DNA of 53,260 bases from an uncultured beta proteobacterium (GCA_903959855.1 CAJBYR010000024.1:1-53260), one strand, 5' to 3'. Numbered from the stretch's first letter, positions 16,356-26,335 are shown. Program-made: numbers and translations. The notes: generated by a model not told the origin, from the sequence alone.

Positions 16356-18281
16356 ATGAGCCAGGACAGCAGGGGCGTCATCAGTGATGAACAACTGAAG
16401 AAGGCGGAGGAATTCATCGAGGCCGAAGAGGGCGCCTCGAACCGGCTCTCCGGCAAGATGGGGATCTTCATCACGGTGGTGGCCGTGATCATGTCCCTGT
16501 TCCATCTGTATGCCGCCTACTCCATCGTACCGACGCAGACCCTGCGGCCGGTGCATGTCGGCTTCATGCTTTTCCTCTCCTTCCTGCTGTTTCCGGTCGC
16601 CGCGCGCTTTCGCAACCGTGCGCGCTGGTGGGATTGGGTGGCGGCGCTGGTCAGCGTCGCCATCGTCGCCTACCTGATCGCCGGCGGCGACGACTTCACC
16701 GACCGCGCCACCACGCCCAACCGCTGGGACATGATCCTCGGCGTGGCGCTGATCGTGCTGGTGCTCGAAGCCACGCGACGCACCTCGGGCTGGGTGATGC
16801 CGGCGGTAGTGCTGGGTTTCGTCGCCTATGCCCTGTTCGGCCCGCACCTGCCGGCGCCCTGGACCCACCGCGGCTATGACCTGGAGCGACTGGTCGGCCA
16901 CATGTTCATGACCCTGGAGGGCATCTTCGGCACCGCCATCGACGTCTCGGCAACGCTGATCATCCTGTTCACGATCTATGGCGCGTTGTTGCAGTATTCG
17001 GGCGCAGGCAAATTCTTCATCGACTTTTCCTTTGCCGTCATGGGTAACAAGCCGGCCGGAGCGGGGCGCACCGTAGTCCTTTCGTCATTCCTACTCGGCG
17101 GGCCTTCCGGCTCGGGCGTCGCCACCACGGTAACGCTCGGGGCAGTGGCCTACCCGATGATGGCCAAGGCCGGCTACGGCAAGAACGAGGCCGGTGGCCT
17201 GCTCGCCGCCGGCGGCCTGGGTGCCATCCTGTCGCCGCCGGTGCTGGGCGCCGCCGCCTTCCTGATCGCCGAGTTCCTCAAGATCTCGTATCTGGACGTG
17301 ATCAAGATGGCGACCATCCCGACGGTGCTTTACTACCTGTCGCTGTTCATAATGGTGGAACTCGACGCGCGCAAATTCAACATGGTCGATGTTCCGATCG
17401 AGCACAGCAGGACGGTCTGGCAACTGACGAAGGAATTCGGCTTCCACTTCCTCTCGCTGGTCTCAATCATCGTTTTTATGATGCTAGGCTACTCGCCGAT
17501 CCTGTCGGTGTTCTGGGCCTGCGTGGTGGCCTACGTAGTAAGCTTTTTCCACGCCAGTTGCGCGCTGACGCCGAAGAAGCTCGTGACCGCGCTCGAAGCC
17601 GGCTCGATCAGCGTGCTTAACGTCGCCGCCACCTGCGCCGCCGCCGGAGTCATCGTCGGCGTGGTGACCCTGACCGGGCTCGGGCTCAAGTTCAGCGACA
17701 TCGTTATTTCCTACGCCGGCAACAGCCTGCTGCTGACCGCTATATTCACCTCGCTGGTGGTCTGGATAGTCGGCCTCGCGGTGCCGGTCACGGCCAGCTA
17801 CATCATCTGCGCGGTGATCGCCGCACCGGCGCTGATCAAGCTCGGCGTGCCCGACTACGCCGCGCACATGTTCATCTTCTATTACGCCGTGCTCTCGGAA
17901 GTCTCGCCACCGACCGCGCTGTCGCCCTTCGCCGCCGCCGCCATCACCGGCGGCGATCCGTACAAGACGACCCTGCAGTCCTGGAAATACACCCTGCCGG
18001 CCTTCCTGGTGCCCTTCATGTTCGTGCTCGATCCGGCCGGTCAGGGCATCCTGCTCAAGGGCAGCTGGCAGGACATCGCCGTGTCCAGCGGCACCGCCAT
18101 GATCGGCATCGCCGCACTGGCCGGCGGCGCCCAGGGTTGGTTACTGAAGAAGACCAATCTCCTCGAACGCCTGATGCTCATCGTTGCCGGCGTGGCGCTG
18201 GTGTACCCGCATGTGCTCGCAGACGGAATCGGCATCGGCCTTATCGTCGTCGTGCTGGCAATGCAAAAGTTCCGACCATGA
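16356..18281 (+). CDS. TRAP transporter fused permease (DctQM type)
   Basis: A 641-residue inner-membrane protein combining the small and large TRAP permease subunits, as is usual for TAXI systems. The N-terminal cytoplasmic part is acidic (EEFIEAEEGAS), followed by many transmembrane helices. The segment LLGGPSGSGVATTVTLGAVAYPMM and the later LGAILSPPVLGAAAFLIAEF belong to the large-subunit core. I start it at ATG 16356, which avoids an unlikely Arg-rich prefix; GGGGA precedes it. It uses a sodium or proton gradient, not ATP, to import the ligand captured by the TAXI protein. Confidence 0.92.
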   Translation: MSQDSRGVISDEQLKKAEEFIEAEEGASNRLSGKMGIFITVVAVIMSLFHLYAAYSIVPTQTLRPVHVGFMLFLSFLLFPVAARFRNRARWWDWVAALVSVAIVAYLIAGGDDFTDRATTPNRWDMILGVALIVLVLEATRRTSGWVMPAVVLGFVAYALFGPHLPAPWTHRGYDLERLVGHMFMTLEGIFGTAIDVSATLIILFTIYGALLQYSGAGKFFIDFSFAVMGNKPAGAGRTVVLSSFLLGGPSGSGVATTVTLGAVAYPMMAKAGYGKNEAGGLLAAGGLGAILSPPVLGAAAFLIAEFLKISYLDVIKMATIPTVLYYLSLFIMVELDARKFNMVDVPIEHSRTVWQLTKEFGFHFLSLVSIIVFMMLGYSPILSVFWACVVAYVVSFFHASCALTPKKLVTALEAGSISVLNVAATCAAAGVIVGVVTLTGLGLKFSDIVISYAGNSLLLTAIFTSLVVWIVGLAVPVTASYIICAVIAAPALIKLGVPDYAAHMFIFYYAVLSEVSPPTALSPFAAAAITGGDPYKTTLQSWKYTLPAFLVPFMFVLDPAGQGILLKGSWQDIAVSSGTAMIGIAALAGGAQGWLLKKTNLLERLMLIVAGVALVYPHVLADGIGIGLIVVVLAMQKFRP

Positions 18282-18288
18282 GCCGCCA

Positions 18289-18765
18289 ATGAGCAAACCG
18301 ACCTGCGCCGCCATCCTGTCCGCCCCCGGATTCAGCATCGGCATCGAGTGCAATGCCGACGAAATCACCGGCATCAGCTACCTCGAGCCGCAGCCTGACA
18401 TTCCGCCGAAGTCTCCGCTGGCGCAGGAAGCCGTGCGCCAGTTGCGCAGCTGGCTGAAAGATCCGGACTTCGAATTTGGTCTGCCGCTGGCGCCGGCCGG
18501 CACCCATTTCCAGCGCCGGGTGTGGGCCCGGATATCCGCGATTCCAACCGGACAGACGCTGAGCTATGGTGAAGTCGCCGCCGCGATCCGCAGTGGCCCG
18601 CGTGCCGTGGGCAACGCCTGCGGCGCCAACCCGTATCCCATCGTCGTGCCCTGCCACCGCGTCGTCGCCGCGAACCATGGCCTGGGCGGCTTCGCCCGCA
18701 ACAGCGGCGGCTTCCTGCTCGACATCAAGCAGTGGCTGTTACGTCACGAACATGCAGGCTTCTGA
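18289..18765 (+). CDS. ogt: methylated-DNA--protein-cysteine methyltransferase
   Basis: A 158-residue suicide DNA-repair protein that removes methyl or alkyl groups from O6 of guanine. The DNA-binding helix FQRRVWARISAIPTGQTLSYG precedes the active site IVVPCHRVV with Cys122 (18652-18654) as acceptor. The N-terminal domain is short, as in the Ogt type. The ATG at 18289 lies 7 bases after the TRAP permease stop. The 3' end overlaps the xerD start by 14 bases, so the two are translationally linked. Confidence 0.92.
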   Translation: MSKPTCAAILSAPGFSIGIECNADEITGISYLEPQPDIPPKSPLAQEAVRQLRSWLKDPDFEFGLPLAPAGTHFQRRVWARISAIPTGQTLSYGEVAAAIRSGPRAVGNACGANPYPIVVPCHRVVAANHGLGGFARNSGGFLLDIKQWLLRHEHAGF

Positions 18766-19657
18766 CGCCGAACTGATCGACGAATTCATCGACGCCCTGT
18801 GGCTGGCCGACGGACTGTCGAAGAACACGCTGGGTGCCTACCGCAGCGACCTTGCCTTGTTCGCCGGCTGGCTGGCGGAGTCCGGCAGTTCGATAGTCGG
18901 CGCTGACGGGACGGCGATCAACGCCTACCTCGGCCACTTGCACGCGCGTCCCGGGGGCATCAAGACCACCAGCCAGCGTCGCCTGATGGCCTCGTTGCGT
19001 CGCTGCTATCGCTGGCTGCTCGACCAGGGGCGGATGCAGGTCGATCCCCTGCTCAACATCGACAAGCCGCGGCAGGCGCAACGCTTTCCCAAGACGCTGT
19101 CGGAGAGGCAGGTCGAAGACCTGCTGAACGCGCCGGACGCCGACTCCGCCCTGGGCCTGCGCGATCGTGCGATGCTCGAATTACTCTATGCCACCGGCCT
19201 GCGCGTGTCGGAACTGGTCGGCATCCGCCTCTTCGAGCTGAGCCTCAACGACAACGTGGTGCGCGTGATGGGCAAGGGTTCCAAGGAGCGGCTCGTACCG
19301 CTGGGCGAGGTCGCCGCTGACTGGTTGCGGCGTTACCTTGCCGGTGCCCGTGGCGAATTGCTGAAACAACGCCTGTCGGATGCGATCTTCATCACGGTGC
19401 GCGGCGCCGGCATGACGCGGCAGATGTTCTGGAACCTGGTCAAGAAATACGCGCTGCAGGTCGGCATCCCGCAGGAGCGCATCTCGCCGCATGTGCTGCG
19501 CCACGCCTTCGCCACGCACCTGCTGAACCACGGTGCCGACCTGCGCGTAGTGCAGTTGTTGCTCGGCCACGCCGACATTTCGACCACGCAGGTCTACACC
19601 CATGTCGCGCGCGAACGCCTCAAGCAACTGCACCATCAGCATCATCCCCGCGGATAG
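18752..19657 (+). CDS. xerD: tyrosine recombinase XerD
   Basis: Site-specific recombinase that acts with XerC at dif to resolve chromosome dimers. The 301-residue length matches. The N-terminal core-binding domain (LIDEFIDALWLADGLSKNTL) is typical of XerD rather than XerC. Catalytic residues are visible: Arg151 in ATGLRVSEL, His247 and Arg250 in HVLRHAFATHLL, His in LLGHADISTTQ and nucleophile Tyr282 in VYTHV. The start ATG lies inside the end of ogt. ybaK follows after about 40 bases. Confidence 0.95.
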   Translation: MQASDAELIDEFIDALWLADGLSKNTLGAYRSDLALFAGWLAESGSSIVGADGTAINAYLGHLHARPGGIKTTSQRRLMASLRRCYRWLLDQGRMQVDPLLNIDKPRQAQRFPKTLSERQVEDLLNAPDADSALGLRDRAMLELLYATGLRVSELVGIRLFELSLNDNVVRVMGKGSKERLVPLGEVAADWLRRYLAGARGELLKQRLSDAIFITVRGAGMTRQMFWNLVKKYALQVGIPQERISPHVLRHAFATHLLNHGADLRVVQLLLGHADISTTQVYTHVARERLKQLHHQHHPRG

Positions 19658-19695
19658 AAGCCTGCCTGCCGGCGCGGGAGTAGAATTTCCCCACC

Positions 19696-20187
19696 ATGAA
19701 ACCAGATACCCAAGCCCCCGAAACGCTGGCGACCAAGTTCCTGCACAAGCACCACATCGCCCATTCCAACCATCTCTACGAGTATGAGGAACATGGCGGC
19801 ACCAAGGTGTCGGCGCGCGAACTCAATGTCGCCGAGCACGCCGTGGTCAAGACCCTGGTCATGGAGGACGAGAACGCAAAGCCGCTGATCGTCCTGATGC
19901 ACGGTGACCGCAAGGTGTCGACCAAGGAATTGGCGCGCCAGATCGGCGTCAAGAAGGTCGGCCCGTGCAAGCCCGAGGATGCGCTGCGCCACACCGGCTA
20001 CATGGTCGGCGGCTGCTCGCCCTTCGGCACCAAGAAGCCGCTGCCGGTGCATCTTGAGAAGTCCATCCTCGACCTGCCGCTGATCTACATCAACGGCGGG
20101 CGGCGCGGCTACCTGGTCGGCGTCCATCCGCACGACATCCTGACGGTGTTGCAGCCGAAGATCGTCGAGTGTGCGCTGAAGGAGTGA
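19696..20187 (+). CDS. ybaK: Cys-tRNA(Pro)/Cys-tRNA(Cys) deacylase YbaK
   Basis: A 163-residue trans-editing enzyme that hydrolyses cysteine wrongly attached to tRNA-Pro. Family marks are LATKFLHKHHIAH at the N-terminus, VVKTLVMEDE, the Lys-containing DRKVSTKELARQ segment and GYMVGGCSPFGTKKPLPV. It is convergent with folB. A CTGAATC/GATTCAG inverted repeat (20204-20231) lies between the two genes. Confidence 0.92.
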   Translation: MKPDTQAPETLATKFLHKHHIAHSNHLYEYEEHGGTKVSARELNVAEHAVVKTLVMEDENAKPLIVLMHGDRKVSTKELARQIGVKKVGPCKPEDALRHTGYMVGGCSPFGTKKPLPVHLEKSILDLPLIYINGGRRGYLVGVHPHDILTVLQPKIVECALKE

Positions 20188-20203
20188 GCGGGTCGTTTCC
20201 GGG

Positions 20204-20231
20204 CTGAATCGCCGGACGGGAACAGATTCAG
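20204..20231. terminator. possible bidirectional terminator between ybaK and folB
   Basis: CTGAATC (20204-20210) and GATTCAG (20225-20231) form a 7-bp stem with a 14-base loop between convergent genes. There is no T-run, so it is at best weak. The right arm includes the folB stop. Confidence 0.3.
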
Positions 20232-20575
20232 CGCGAGCGTTCGATCTGCACGCCGACGCGGCGCACGCCTTTCATGATGCCCATCTTGGCGATGCTGATC
20301 TTGACCCAGGGCGCGCCGAAATCGTTGAGCAGCAGGCCGATCACGTATTCGCCCAGCGTCTCCAGCAGGTTGAAGTGGCGCGTCGCCAGCTCGGCGCGGA
20401 TGCGGTCGATCACCGCGTCATAGCGGATGGTTTGCTCGATGTCGTCGTTCTGCGCGGCGGCGTCTGGCACGCCGAAGGTGAGGCTGATCTCCAGCGTCTG
20501 CGGCGCCGCCTTCTCGCGCTCGAAAATCCCGACGTGGGCCTCGACCCGCATGTCGTCGATGAAAATGAAGTCCAT
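20228..20575 (-). CDS. folB: dihydroneopterin aldolase
   Basis: A 115-residue enzyme of folate synthesis that cleaves dihydroneopterin to 6-hydroxymethyl-dihydropterin and glycolaldehyde. The N-terminus DFIFIDDMRVEAHVGIFEREK carries the conserved Glu of the active site, and the C-terminus VKISIAKMGIMKGVRRVGVQIERSR is typical. It is divergent from plsY, with 30 bases between start codons, so their promoters must overlap. Confidence 0.92.
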   Translation of the reverse strand: MDFIFIDDMRVEAHVGIFEREKAAPQTLEISLTFGVPDAAAQNDDIEQTIRYDAVIDRIRAELATRHFNLLETLGEYVIGLLLNDFGAPWVKISIAKMGIMKGVRRVGVQIERSR

Positions 20576-20605
20576 TCAGCCCCCGGTTAAAATTAAGGCC
20601 ATTCT

Positions 20606-21226
20606 ATGGATTCCACGCTGAACCTGCTGATCTACGCCGTGCTGGGCTATCTGCTCGGCTCGGTGCCCTTTGCCGTGATCGTTTCGCGTGCCTTCGGGCT
20701 GGACGATCCGCGCAGCTTCGGCTCGGGGAATCCCGGGGCCACCAACGTGCTGCGCAGCGGCAGCAAGAAGGCCGCTGCGCTGACACTGCTTGGCGACGCG
20801 GCCAAGGGATGGCTGGCGATGTTCATCGCCACGAGAGTCGGCGCTGGCGACACGGCGATCGGGGTGGCGGGGCTTGCCGCCTTTCTCGGTCACGTGTTTC
20901 CCTTCACCTTGAAATTCCGCGGCGGCAAGGGCGTGGCGACCGCGCTGGGCGTGCTGCTCGGGCTTTCCGGCGCATTGGCCGGCATTACGGCGGGTATCTG
21001 GTTCGCCGTGGTCTTGTTTACCCGCTATTCATCGCTGGCGGCTCTGGCCGCCGCCGCTGCCGCCCCGCTGCTTGCCGACTGGCTGCTGGGCCGGACCGAG
21101 ACCACGGTCATTGTCGGCGTCATGTGCGGCGTGCTGGTCTATCGCCACCACAGCAACATCCGCAAACTGCTAGCCGGCACTGAAAGCCGCGTCGGCGGCC
21201 CGAAGAAGAAACCGCCGGCGGCTTAG
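20606..21226 (+). CDS. plsY: glycerol-3-phosphate acyltransferase PlsY
   Basis: A 206-residue integral membrane enzyme that transfers the acyl group from acyl-phosphate to glycerol-3-phosphate, the first step of phospholipid synthesis. It shows YLLGSVPFAVIVSRAFG, GSGNPGATNVLRSGSKKAA and the loop KFRGGKGVATALGVLLG, the three conserved PlsY motifs facing the cytoplasm. Its stop shares bases with the stop of the hemerythrin gene on the other strand (TTAG, 21223-21226). Confidence 0.95.
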   Translation: MDSTLNLLIYAVLGYLLGSVPFAVIVSRAFGLDDPRSFGSGNPGATNVLRSGSKKAAALTLLGDAAKGWLAMFIATRVGAGDTAIGVAGLAAFLGHVFPFTLKFRGGKGVATALGVLLGLSGALAGITAGIWFAVVLFTRYSSLAALAAAAAAPLLADWLLGRTETTVIVGVMCGVLVYRHHSNIRKLLAGTESRVGGPKKKPPAA

Positions 21227-21627
21227 GCTGCGGATCCCGCCAAGGGGGCGCTGCGCAGATGCGGCACGTAGGCCTGGTCTTCCTTGCCGATGTGCTGCAC
21301 CAGCCAACCCTTGACCAGGGTGGTCATGGCCTCGCTGACGTCCTCGCGGATCGAATGTTTCTTGATGTCCGCCAGTGCCGCCGAGAAGGCGCGGTGGGAC
21401 CCGATGTGGGCGTCGAGGTCGGGGTAATCGTGCAGGCGCATCAGGGCTTCTTCGACGGCAAAGTGGATGGTCACATAGCTGGTCAGTTCGACCAGGGCGA
21501 AATGCACCGCCGACCACTTGTCTTCCTCGGTGACCGACAACTCAAGCCGGGCGATGACATCGAACAGCACCTTGTGCTGGTCGTCGATCTCCTTGATGCC
21601 CGTCAACAGTGCGTCAGTCCAGCCCAT
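21223..21627 (-). CDS. bacteriohemerythrin-like protein
   Basis: A 134-residue protein of the hemerythrin family, which binds oxygen (or senses it) at a di-iron centre. I start at the ATG at 21627, giving MGWTDALLTGIKEIDDQHKVLF. The expected ligands are visible: His in DDQH, His and Glu in IHFAVEEALM, His in HIGSHRAF, and HIGKEDQAYVPH near the end. Possible jobs are oxygen storage, delivery or sensing. Confidence 0.88.
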   Translation of the reverse strand: MGWTDALLTGIKEIDDQHKVLFDVIARLELSVTEEDKWSAVHFALVELTSYVTIHFAVEEALMRLHDYPDLDAHIGSHRAFSAALADIKKHSIREDVSEAMTTLVKGWLVQHIGKEDQAYVPHLRSAPLAGSAA

Positions 21628-21752
21628 TGGCGACCCCGTTAATTTGCGCGACAATCGGATTAGTTTAAGGGTGATTCAATTCAACTGCTGCTCTTTTGGC
21701 AAAATTCCCTTGTGCGATGGTCTGCGGGCCGTCTTTTTCAGGACCCGAATTC

Positions 21753-22676
21753 ATGGATGATCTGGATTTCTCGAACACGGCGCCGGCACCTGCGCCGGCA
21801 CCCGCCAAGCCCGCTCCGGCTCCTGCCGCAGCAAAGCCGCCGTCGGCCCCCGAACCGGTGTCGTTATACGACCCCAAGCTGGCGCTGGCCTTCTTCAAGC
21901 TGGCAGGCGGCCAGGAGCAATTCGCCGCCGGTACGCAGATCTTTGCCGAGAACGAAAAGACCTCGGGCTTCTTTTCCAAGGGCGCCCGCATCTATCTGTT
22001 GCTGGAAGGTGACGTCACCCTGACCCGCGCCGGCAAGCCGCTGGAATTGGTATTGCCCGGTGAAATCTTCGGCGAAATGGCGGCGATCGCCGACATGCCG
22101 CGCAGCGCCACAGCCACGGCGCGCAAGGCCTGCCGCATGCTTTCGCTGGACGAAAAAGCCTTCCTGAATTCGCTGCAGCAGATGCCCGAGTTTGCCCTGA
22201 TGCTGATGAGCGTCATGGCCCAGCGCCTGCGTCGCGGACTGGCCAGGCTGGCGGCGGCCAACAAGACCTCGATCGAGGCGCTGGAGCACGCCAATACGCT
22301 GGACAAGAAGATGCTCGGTGAATTTCAGAACGCGCTGGGCAATCCGACGCCGGCGACCGCAGCGGCCGGCAAAACCGTGGTCACCAAGGGCGCGATCGGC
22401 GCCTGCATGTTCGTCGTCACCGAAGGCTGTATCGCCATCTCGGTCGATGACAAGGTGATCGAGCGCGTCGGACCTGGCGGCGCATTCGGCGAAATGGCAC
22501 TGATCGACCGCTCCGGCCGCTCGGCATCAGCGACGGCGGAAACCGACAGTGCCTGGCTGCTGGTCGGGCGCAACGAGTTCATCGCCATGGTCAAGACGCG
22601 GCCCGCCTTCGGCATTGCGCTGATGCGCTCGATGAGCGCGCGCGTGCTGCACATCGGCAAACTGCTCGGGTCTTAA
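21753..22676 (+). CDS. protein with two cyclic-nucleotide-binding domains
   Basis: A 307-residue soluble protein. Residues 8-35 form a Pro/Ala linker. Two cNMP-binding (Crp-like effector) domains follow: the first has [21 protein letters not shown], the second [21 protein letters not shown], each with the phosphate-binding-cassette GE and RSA residues. I see no DNA-binding or catalytic domain, so it probably acts as a sensor or adaptor. The start is the ATG at 21753; an upstream ATG at 21696 has no clear support. It ends in a four-base overlap (TTAA) with the stop of tsaD. Confidence 0.8.
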   Translation: MDDLDFSNTAPAPAPAPAKPAPAPAAAKPPSAPEPVSLYDPKLALAFFKLAGGQEQFAAGTQIFAENEKTSGFFSKGARIYLLLEGDVTLTRAGKPLELVLPGEIFGEMAAIADMPRSATATARKACRMLSLDEKAFLNSLQQMPEFALMLMSVMAQRLRRGLARLAAANKTSIEALEHANTLDKKMLGEFQNALGNPTPATAAAGKTVVTKGAIGACMFVVTEGCIAISVDDKVIERVGPGGAFGEMALIDRSGRSASATAETDSAWLLVGRNEFIAMVKTRPAFGIALMRSMSARVLHIGKLLGS

Positions 22677-23686
22677 TCCAGTTCGTCGAGCGGCCAGCGC
22701 GGCCGCACGGCAAAGGCGCCGCCACGCTGCGGCGCTTCGCCTTGCAGCAGGCGCTGACTGCCGGCAAAGGCGATCATCGCGCCGTTGTCGGTGCACAAGT
22801 CCAGCGCCGGATAAAAAACCCGGCCACCGATTTTCGCCATGGCGGCATCCAGCCGTTCGCGCAAGCGGTAGTTGGCACCGACGCCGCCAGCGACCACGAG
22901 GGACGAAAGTCGGTGCTGGCGACACGCCGATACCGCCTTGGCGGCCAGCACCTCGGTGACCGCTTCCTGGAATTCGGCGGCGAGATCGGCCTTGTCGGTT
23001 TCTGACAGTTCCCTGGCACGTGCGGCGGTGAGCACCGCCGTCTTGAGGCCGGAGAAACTGAACGAGAGGTCGCCGCTGTTGAGCATCGGGCGCGGCAATC
23101 TGAAGCGGCCCGGCGTACCAGACCTGGCGATCTCTGCCAGTGCCGGTCCGCCGGGGTAGCCCAGATCCAGCAGCTTCGCGGTCTTGTCGAAGGCTTCGCC
23201 GGCGGCATCGTCCAGCGACTCGCCCAGCAACTCGTAATTTCCGACGCGCGCCACGCGCATCAATTGGGTATGGCCGCCTGAGACCAGCAGGGCGATGAAC
23301 GGGAAGCGTGGCGCATCGTCCGCAAGCAGCGGCGAGAGCAGGTGGCCTTCGAGGTGATGCACCGGCAGCACCGGAACATTGAGGGCCATCGCCAGCGCTT
23401 CGGCGAAGCTGGCGCCGACCAGCAGTGCCCCCGCCAGCCCGGGCCCCGCGGTATAGGCGATGGCATCGATGTCGCCGCGCGCGCAGCACGCATCGGCCAG
23501 CACCTTTTCGAGTAAGGGGATCAGGCGCCGGATATGGTCGCGCGAGGCCAGTTCGGGCACCACGCCGCCATAGGCTTCGTGCATCGCCACCTGTGTGTGC
23601 ACGGCATGGCCGAGCAGGCCGCGCTCGGTGTCATAGAGCGCAACGCCGGTTTCGTCGCAGGAGGATTCGATGCCGAGGACTTTCAC
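22673..23686 (-). CDS. tsaD: tRNA threonylcarbamoyladenosine synthase catalytic subunit TsaD
   Basis: A 337-residue enzyme that transfers threonylcarbamoyl to A37 of ANN-decoding tRNAs together with TsaB and TsaE. It begins at a GTG ([19 protein letters not shown]). The metal-binding motif VHHLEGH and [12 protein letters not shown] are the classic TsaD (Gcp) marks, followed by [11 protein letters not shown] and [12 protein letters not shown]. The C-terminus overlaps the convergent cNMP gene by four bases. Confidence 0.96.
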   Translation of the reverse strand: MKVLGIESSCDETGVALYDTERGLLGHAVHTQVAMHEAYGGVVPELASRDHIRRLIPLLEKVLADACCARGDIDAIAYTAGPGLAGALLVGASFAEALAMALNVPVLPVHHLEGHLLSPLLADDAPRFPFIALLVSGGHTQLMRVARVGNYELLGESLDDAAGEAFDKTAKLLDLGYPGGPALAEIARSGTPGRFRLPRPMLNSGDLSFSFSGLKTAVLTAARARELSETDKADLAAEFQEAVTEVLAAKAVSACRQHRLSSLVVAGGVGANYRLRERLDAAMAKIGGRVFYPALDLCTDNGAMIAFAGSQRLLQGEAPQRGGAFAVRPRWPLDELD

Positions 23687-23713
23687 CGGGGCAATTCTAC
23701 TGGCCGTCCTGGA

Positions 23714-24787
23714 TCAGAACAGCCGCATCTGCGGTGCTGGCTGCAAAGGCCTGACGGGTGCGCGAAAGGCTGTGAGGTTCATCGGTAGCGAGGTCGCATC
23801 GAGGCCGAGGCGGCGCGTGGCGCTGCGAAAACGCTGGGCGATGATCTCGGCCAGCGGCCCGCTGCCGCGTTGGCGGGTGCCGAAGGCGCTGTCGTATTCG
23901 CGGCCGCCGTGCAGTTGGCGCATCAGGCTATAGACGTGTTCCATGCGTCCCGGCTGGTGGGCTTCGAGCCAGGCACGGAATAGCGGCTTCACCTCGTGGG
24001 GCAGGCGCAGCAGGATGTAGCCCGCAGAACTGGCGCCGGCTTCGCGTGCGGCGCTGAGGATGGTTTCCATCTCGTGGTCGGCCAGCGCCGGGATCAGCGG
24101 TGCCACCATTACCGCCGTGGGGATGCCGGCGGCGGCGAGTTCGCGCATCGCTGAAAGTCGGCGCTGGGGCGACGGCGCCCGCGGCTCCAGGGTTCGCGCC
24201 AGCGCCGGATCGAGCGTGGTGATCGATACCGCGACATGTGCCAGTCCGTCCTGCGCCATGTCGGCGAGCAGGTCGAGGTCGCGCAGGATCAGTGCCGACT
24301 TGGTGACGATGGTCACCGGATGGCGTGTCTCGGCCAGCACTTCGAGGATGCCGCGCGTGACGTGCAGGCGGCGTTCGACCGGCTGCCAGGCGTCGGTGTT
24401 GATCCCCAGCGCGACGGGCCGGCAAACGTAGCCGGGTTTGGACAATTCCTTGCGCAGCGTGTCTGCGGCGTCGGCCTTGTAGGCCAGTTTGGTTTCGAAG
24501 TCGAGGCCGGGCGAGAGGCCGAGGTAGGCGTGCGAGGGCCGTGCAAAGCAGTAGGCGCAGCCATGCTCGCAACCGCGATAGGGATTGATCGAGCGATCGT
24601 AGGGAATGTCGGGCGAGGTGTTGTAAGTGATCACCGTCTTCGCCGTGTCGACAATCAGTTCGGTGCCCGGCGCTTCCTCTTCCTCCTGCCACCAGCCGTC
24701 GTCGGCGGCCTCGCGCTGCCAGGCGTCGAAGCGGCCGTCGGGTGAGACGACGGCACCGCGACCCTTGCGGAGAGGGATGGCTTTCAT
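23714..24787 (-). CDS. radical SAM protein, PA0069 family
   Basis: A 357-residue iron-sulfur enzyme. The cluster motif CEHGCAYC (C-x3-C-x2-C) sits in SINPYRGCEHGCAYCFARP, and the downstream LGLSPGLDFETKLAYK is typical of the PA0069/SplB-like group. It resembles spore photoproduct lyase in outline, but its substrate is unknown. It ends 27 bases after (left of) the tsaD start, on the same strand. Confidence 0.87.
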   Translation of the reverse strand: MKAIPLRKGRGAVVSPDGRFDAWQREAADDGWWQEEEEAPGTELIVDTAKTVITYNTSPDIPYDRSINPYRGCEHGCAYCFARPSHAYLGLSPGLDFETKLAYKADAADTLRKELSKPGYVCRPVALGINTDAWQPVERRLHVTRGILEVLAETRHPVTIVTKSALILRDLDLLADMAQDGLAHVAVSITTLDPALARTLEPRAPSPQRRLSAMRELAAAGIPTAVMVAPLIPALADHEMETILSAAREAGASSAGYILLRLPHEVKPLFRAWLEAHQPGRMEHVYSLMRQLHGGREYDSAFGTRQRGSGPLAEIIAQRFRSATRRLGLDATSLPMNLTAFRAPVRPLQPAPQMRLF

Positions 24788-24867
24788 GCTGATATTATAT
24801 ACAGCATCTGCGCATGCTTGCCCTGGCGAGTCGCGGCATGGCCCGGCTCCATGGCAGAATCCGGGCC

Positions 24868-25185
24868 ATGAAAATCCTGCTGCTCTGCCACGACCTGACC
24901 ACGCGCGTGAACCTGACCTCGCTGTGGACCACAGCCGGCGTCACCATGCTCAAGCCGACGAGCGAAGATGTGCCCGACTGCATCGTGGTCGATCTCGGCC
25001 GACGCGACTCCCTGGACGAAATCGCGCGGCTGCGTGCTCAGCATCCCGAGGTGACCATCATTGCCTGCTTCGCCACCTACAATGAAGAGGCGGTGGTGGC
25101 GGCGCGGGAGGCCGGCGCCACCGAATTCGCCGCACGCAGCTTCGTCGACCGGCGGGTGGCACGCCTGCTCAAGCTCGATACCTGA
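24868..25185 (+). CDS. receiver-like domain protein
   Basis: A 105-residue protein shaped like a response-regulator receiver domain: MKILLLCHDLTTRVNLTSLW, then VPDCIVVDLGRRDSLDEIARLRAQHPEVTIIACF and AAREAGATEF. An Asp (in VVDLG) lies where the phosphoacceptor would be, but the N-terminal acidic pair is replaced by HD. There is no output domain. The ATG at 24868 is preferred over 24814. It ends 6 bases before the glycosyltransferase-like gene. Confidence 0.6.
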   Translation: MKILLLCHDLTTRVNLTSLWTTAGVTMLKPTSEDVPDCIVVDLGRRDSLDEIARLRAQHPEVTIIACFATYNEEAVVAAREAGATEFAARSFVDRRVARLLKLDT

Positions 25186-25191
25186 ACGCCG

Positions 25192-26280
25192 GTGCATCTG
25201 CTTGTCGATGTTTCGGCGCATGGCCTGGGGCATCTGGCCCAGACCGCACCGGTTCTGAATGCCCTGCGCCCGAGGTTGCCGGAACTGCGCCTGACGGTAC
25301 GCAGCGCCCTGCCGCGACAGCGACTGACGGCCCGCATCGAGGGCGAGTTCGCGCACATCGCCGAGGCGCGCGATTTTGGCTTCGTCATGCACAACGCCGT
25401 GGATATCGATCTTGCTGCCAGTTCCACGCGCTACCGCGAGTTCCATGCCGGTTGGCCGCAACGGGTAGCGGCAGAGGCTGACTGGTTGCGAAAGCACGCG
25501 GTGGATGCGGTGTTGTGCAATGCCGCTTACCTGCCGCTGGCGGCGGCGGCCGAGGCAGGGATTCCGGCGGTGGGGATGTCCTCGCTGAACTGGGCCGACA
25601 TGTTCGTCCATTACCTCGGTGGCGAGCCCGGCGCCGCCGGGATTCATGGCCAGATCCTGGAGGCCTATAACGCGGCCGCATGCTTTCTTTGCTTTGCTCC
25701 AGGGCTGCCGATGACGGATTTCCGGCATCGCATCGAGCTCGCTCCGGTTGCCAGCGTCGGTCGCCGGGATCGAAAGTACTTCTCCGATTTGCTTGGATTG
25801 GACGAAAGTAAGCGCTGGCTGTTGGTGGCCATGGGCGGCATGGATTTTCCGTTGGATTTCCTGCGCTGGCCGCGAAGTGACGGATATTGTTGGCTGGTTC
25901 AGGGATCTCCACCGCAAGGGCGTGAGGACCTGCATGCCTTCGATGCCGCCGAGCCACGCTTCAGCGATCTGCTCGCCAGCGTCGAGGCCGTGATCACCAA
26001 GCCGGGCTATGGCACCTTTGTCGAGGCCGCCTGCGTCGGCACGGCTATCCTTTACCTGAAGCGCGACGATTGGCCCGAGACCCCCTATTTCGCGCAGTGG
26101 CTGGGCCGGCACGCGCGGGCAACGGCGCTCGGGCGCGAGGCCGTGCTGGCCGGGGACTTCATGCGCGAACTGGAGGAACTCCGGGTGCAACCGGCGCCGC
26201 CGCTGCCGTTGGCCGAAGGCGCCGGGCAGGCCGCACGGAAACTGGTCGAGGTCTTTGCCGGGGGCGACGGAAAGAATTGA
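25192..26280 (+). CDS. glycosyltransferase-like protein (GT-B fold)
   Basis: A 362-residue protein starting at [25 protein letters not shown] resembles the N-terminal Gly-rich loop of GT-B enzymes such as MurG-like glycosyltransferases, and [22 protein letters not shown] resembles their nucleotide-sugar-binding segment. I do not recognise a specific enzyme. It pairs with the small receiver-like gene. The last stretch overlaps the rpsU promoter. Confidence 0.65.
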   Translation: MHLLVDVSAHGLGHLAQTAPVLNALRPRLPELRLTVRSALPRQRLTARIEGEFAHIAEARDFGFVMHNAVDIDLAASSTRYREFHAGWPQRVAAEADWLRKHAVDAVLCNAAYLPLAAAAEAGIPAVGMSSLNWADMFVHYLGGEPGAAGIHGQILEAYNAAACFLCFAPGLPMTDFRHRIELAPVASVGRRDRKYFSDLLGLDESKRWLLVAMGGMDFPLDFLRWPRSDGYCWLVQGSPPQGREDLHAFDAAEPRFSDLLASVEAVITKPGYGTFVEAACVGTAILYLKRDDWPETPYFAQWLGRHARATALGREAVLAGDFMRELEELRVQPAPPLPLAEGAGQAARKLVEVFAGGDGKN

Positions 26281-26304
26281 CTTCAGTCGCGAAGTGTTTA
26301 AAAT
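26277..26304 (+). promoter_or_regulatory. sigma-70 promoter of the rpsU-yqeY-dnaG-rpoD operon
   Basis: TTGACT (26277-26282) and TAAAAT (26299-26304) are separated by 16 bases. Each matches five of six consensus positions. The start of rpsU lies about 30 bases downstream. Confidence 0.7.
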
Positions 26305-26335
26305 CCACGCCTTTCCCCGTTTCAGGATCAAGGCA